From Photobacterium lutimaris (GTDB lineage: Bacteria; Pseudomonadota; Gammaproteobacteria; Enterobacterales; Vibrionaceae): a stretch of 64,000 nt of DNA. A program made the translations under genes and the position numbers. The stretch is from assembly GCF_003025555.1 (NCBI RefSeq), contig NZ_PYMH01000005.1, positions 266,218-330,217 of the forward strand. Direction: 5' to 3'. Below the pieces are notes generated by a model. That model was not told where the DNA came from and did not search any database. It saw only the letters and a list, made by a program, of their open reading frames with translations. Below are positions 61,888-64,000 of this stretch, piece after piece. Every line of letters begins with the position of its first letter. Position 1 is the first letter of the stretch.

Positions 61888-62613
61888 ATGAAAAAGCTGT
61901 TGGGAATATCAGCCCTGTTAGTGGGTAGCATGGTTGCCGGTCAGGCGGCAGCAGAAGAGGGACAGCCAACCTATTACGTTCAATATACCGAGCAAGCGCC
62001 AGTGATTGACGGCAAGGGTGAAGATAGTGCATGGGCAGGGGCAAAAACGTTAACCCAGTTTACTTTCCCTTGGCGTAGTGAAATGGCACCGGCAACCGAG
62101 TTCAAGGCGCTGTGGGATGAGCAGGCAATGTACTTCCGCTACCGTGTGGCCGATAAGCACCTGGCAATTGGCACCGATCCAGAACGCGCTATTTTGGACT
62201 CTGACCGTGCGGAAATCTTCTTAGCCAAAGATGCAACGCTATCAAGCTACTACACCATGGAAATCGACCCGAAAGCCCGCGTATTCAGCGCCAAGGCATC
62301 GTATGACATGGAAGCCAAGAAGCGCGCGTCGCTTGATAGCAGCTGGCAATGGCCGGGGCTGGAAACCAAAGCAAGTATCAAAGATGACGGCTATATCGTA
62401 GAAGGCAAGTTGCCGCTTGCGACGTTGGACAAATTGGGGCTGTGGCAGGATGACAACAAGTCAGAGCTACTGTGTGCCCTAATGCGCGCCGAGTTTACTC
62501 CCCAACCTGACGGCAGCCTGGATATGGGCTGGATGACTTGGGTTGATCCAAATACGCCAAAACCAAACTTCCATAACCCAGGTACCTTCGGTAGCTGTAA
62601 GCTAGTGAAGTAA
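61888..62613 (+). CDS. Exported CBM9-like carbohydrate-binding protein
   Basis: 241 residues. A signal peptide (MKKLLGISALLVGSMVAG..., cut near AAA-EEG) precedes a beta-sandwich of the CBM9/DOMON-like type (APVIDGKGEDSAWAGAK, FKALWDEQAMYFRYRVADKHL, DRAEIFLA). Such proteins bind reducing ends of sugars. It has good AAGAAGGA before its ATG. As the last gene of the locus it may bind chondroitin fragments in the periplasm, but no catalytic role is visible. Confidence 0.75.
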   Translation: MKKLLGISALLVGSMVAGQAAAEEGQPTYYVQYTEQAPVIDGKGEDSAWAGAKTLTQFTFPWRSEMAPATEFKALWDEQAMYFRYRVADKHLAIGTDPERAILDSDRAEIFLAKDATLSSYYTMEIDPKARVFSAKASYDMEAKKRASLDSSWQWPGLETKASIKDDGYIVEGKLPLATLDKLGLWQDDNKSELLCALMRAEFTPQPDGSLDMGWMTWVDPNTPKPNFHNPGTFGSCKLVK

Positions 62614-62721
62614 CCGGTTTCAAGTAGGCATTTTGATGGGGGGCCTTTGTAGTGTGCGACTGTGAGGGTGACGCAGTGCAGGGGCTTTTATATTTTTAGC
62701 GCTAACGACGTGAAGATAAAA

Positions 62722-62925
62722 ATGGACTTTGAAGAGTTAAGACAGAAGATGCACCGCAAGGCATTGGAAAAAGCACTCGCAGGGTATAGGGATAAAACAA
62801 GAAAATAAGCTCTACAGAATAACGCCCTTGCCATTCCGATGTATCCGGATATGGCTGCGACAACAACAGCCACAAATATTCCCGAAGCCGCAGCCAGTGA
62901 AAACTACATGAGCTGTGTTCATTAA
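62722..62925 (+). pseudogene. Small gene with an in-frame stop at codon 29
   Basis: ATG at 62722 opens MDFEELRQKMHRKALEKAL and so on for 28 codons, ends at TAA (62806-62808), then continues in the same frame for 38 more codons (through PMYPDMAATTTATNIPEAAA) to TAA at 62923-62925. A terminator follows 18 bases later. It could be a 28-residue charged helical peptide, or a 66-residue gene with one nonsense mutation. The terminator suggests a real transcription unit. Confidence 0.4.
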
Positions 62926-62942
62926 CGGTGAATGGAAAAGTT

Positions 62943-62966
62943 AAAGCCTTCTATATGAAGGCTTTT
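62943..62966 (+). terminator. Terminator after the split small gene
   Basis: AAAGCCTTC (62943-62951) pairs perfectly with GAAGGCTTT (62957-62965) around TATAT, with a short T run. Confidence 0.75.
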
Positions 62967-63178
62967 GTCATATTCAGCCAATTAGGCTTTCTGACAATTG
63001 ATGTTCTATCGGATCACACACAGGCTAGATGTGTGTGTGCCAGATGAAGAGGCTGGCACGACGCTGGACAATTCTGAGTTACAGGCCTTAGTAAATAACA
63101 AATCACCTCTAATTTAAAAACACTTACTTATCATTGTTTAGTTCAAATTTATTGGGGTAATTGCGATAACCAAAAATG

Positions 63179-63718
63179 CTAGTTTTGAGCCAAATACTCA
63201 TCCCAAAGCTCCTTTGAATAATTCGCTAGCTCAGTCTCCCATAGAGATATAGATTGCTTTACAACGTCTTTATCTGTAATCGAGCATGTTGTACGTAAAT
63301 GTTTTCTTCCATCGAGAGATCTATATCCATCATCGACTTTTCTTACTTTGCCACCTAGCTCTACTTCGCGATGCTGTCTTAAATCTTTGTAAGTCCTATC
63401 TAAAATCTTGCTAAGTTTTAAGTGTTTTTTTTGACATTCAGTCATATTCACTATCTCTCTTTCTGCAGTTATTGAGTAGACTCGATTATCAGATGCAATA
63501 ACTTGAACTGAGATATTATGAAAAAATTCTGCCAGATCTATATGACTATTTATCTTTATGCTTAATAGTTTCGTTGGGTATTCAGTTACTTCAGTATTTG
63601 AATACTCTTCAGGTAAAGGTTTACCAATATGTATACCGAATAATTCCTCCAAGTCTGTGGTTGGAGCAGGTTTGCAGCCGGAAAGCACAGCAAGGAGTAT
63701 TAGGATATTAAATTTCAT
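63179..63718 (-). CDS. Small lipoprotein of unknown function
   Basis: 179 residues. Signal with lipobox (AVLSGC, Cys about 15, then Lys-Pro). The mature part is mixed, with two further cysteines (TECQKK and TTCSI) that could pair. No known domain. The AT-rich composition and isolation at the edge of the chondroitin locus and before an intron suggest accessory DNA. Confidence 0.6.
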   Translation of the reverse strand: MKFNILILLAVLSGCKPAPTTDLEELFGIHIGKPLPEEYSNTEVTEYPTKLLSIKINSHIDLAEFFHNISVQVIASDNRVYSITAEREIVNMTECQKKHLKLSKILDRTYKDLRQHREVELGGKVRKVDDGYRSLDGRKHLRTTCSITDKDVVKQSISLWETELANYSKELWDEYLAQN

Positions 63719-63878
63719 ATTATCATAGACTTAAGTAGGTTTCAGGAATGCTACTCACGCCATAAACTCATGTCAAATGATGGGTGATAAATCCTGATGG
63801 ATGTCGATGTTATACAAGACAATAGACTTACCTATCTACTTTACGATCCCGGTTAGCTCGACTAAAACGTTTTGGGGC

Positions 63879-64000
63879 GTGCGACGTGAGGTCGTATGAA
63901 GCGCTGTTCACCGCTCAACGAGTGAACCATCTGTATCACCAGATGAACCTAGGAGCCTGAATAAAGTAGCGGCTCTGACAATGTAACGAAGATTGGTTAT
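63879..64000 (+). mobile_element. 5' end of a group II intron, cut by the window edge
   Basis: From 63879 the sequence begins GTGCGAC, the conserved 5' splice-site consensus of bacterial group II introns. It continues with compact stem-loops expected of early domain I: GTTCAC pairing with GTGAAC (about 63909-63931) and CATCTG pairing with CAGATG close by, then AGCC...GGCT. No protein frame is present. The intron-encoded reverse transcriptase would lie beyond the window. The upstream bases (ACGTTTTGGGGC) would be the 5' exon. Confidence 0.65.

Larger units (their letters stand above)
62614..63178 (+). other. AT-rich region with a split small reading frame and hairpins
   Basis: 565 bases between the CBM9-like gene and a minus-strand lipoprotein. 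It holds a 28-codon frame interrupted by TAA (62722-62925), a terminator (62943-62966) and two hairpins near 63013-63061 (CACACACAGG...TGTGTGTG and GTGCCAG...CTGGCAC). No normal-size gene is present. Confidence 0.5.

Noticed and set aside
62688..62873. A 61-codon minus-strand frame with hydrophobic residues
   Set aside because: It is the complement of the split plus-strand small gene, with no ribosome binding site; its hydrophobicity follows from that overlap.

Overview
The window looks like chromosomal DNA of a marine gammaproteobacterium of the family Vibrionaceae (Photobacterium, Vibrio or a close relative). The basis is gene content and protein style only: FabV, a YbiB-type protein, an Ada/AlkA fusion, PilZ plus M23 plus AnmK, malI-malXY, and Vibrio-like intrinsic terminators. 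No rRNA or tRNA gene, CRISPR array or complete insertion sequence was seen. A group II intron appears to begin at the extreme right edge.

Layout. 1-11.7 kb is housekeeping: a YbiB-type protein, a dienelactone hydrolase-like enzyme, YbjQ, DNA alkylation repair (Ada/AlkA fusion overlapping an Ogt-type methyltransferase), fabV carrying a one-base frameshift, PilZ, an M23 peptidase, anmK, small exported proteins and an enoyl-CoA hydratase with a divergent LysR regulator. 12.8-14.3 kb is an AT-rich patch with two small XRE regulators. 14.3-20.6 kb holds a SulP transporter, a lipoprotein, a beta-hydroxyacid dehydrogenase, a MATE pump and an M20 amidohydrolase. 20.6-25.5 kb is AT-rich and accessory: small membrane and outer-membrane proteins, an SdsA-type alkylsulfatase and decayed gene remnants. 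25.5-29.7 kb is malY-malX with divergent malI and near-perfect MalI operators, followed by an old-yellow-enzyme homologue, a DUF1439-type lipoprotein and an acetyltransferase.

32.8-62.6 kb is the centrepiece: a large chondroitin/dermatan sulfate utilisation locus. A porin faces an operon made of a short-passenger autotransporter-like barrel, a PL8 chondroitin ABC exolyase and a PL8 chondroitin ABC endolyase. Next come a lipoprotein with four disulfide-type repeats, an AT-rich lipoprotein pair (patatin and SPOR) that looks inserted, two Tat-exported sulfatases flanking a jelly-roll protein, and a DeoR/AgaR-type repressor. A long operon follows: tagatose-bisphosphate aldolase Z subunit, AgaS, PTS EIIB-EIIC-EIID, EIIA, AgaA deacetylase, KduI, KduD, a cytoplasmic GH88/GH105 unsaturated uronyl hydrolase and an exported CBM9-like protein.

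Proposed working model (inference). Surface or periplasmic lyases cut the polymer to unsaturated disaccharides. Exported sulfatases remove sulfate. The mannose-class PTS imports and phosphorylates the disaccharide. The cytoplasmic uronyl hydrolase splits it. AgaA and AgaS process the GalNAc-6-P half, and KduI and KduD process the uronate half. Seven copies of an 18-bp T-rich operator, related to the known AgaR site, lie at the outer promoters of the locus and are absent from the inserted lipoprotein pair. This suggests one repressor controls the whole system. Structural RNA elements (a hairpin hiding the gatZ ribosome binding site and a terminator between EIID and EIIA) suggest further control inside the operon.
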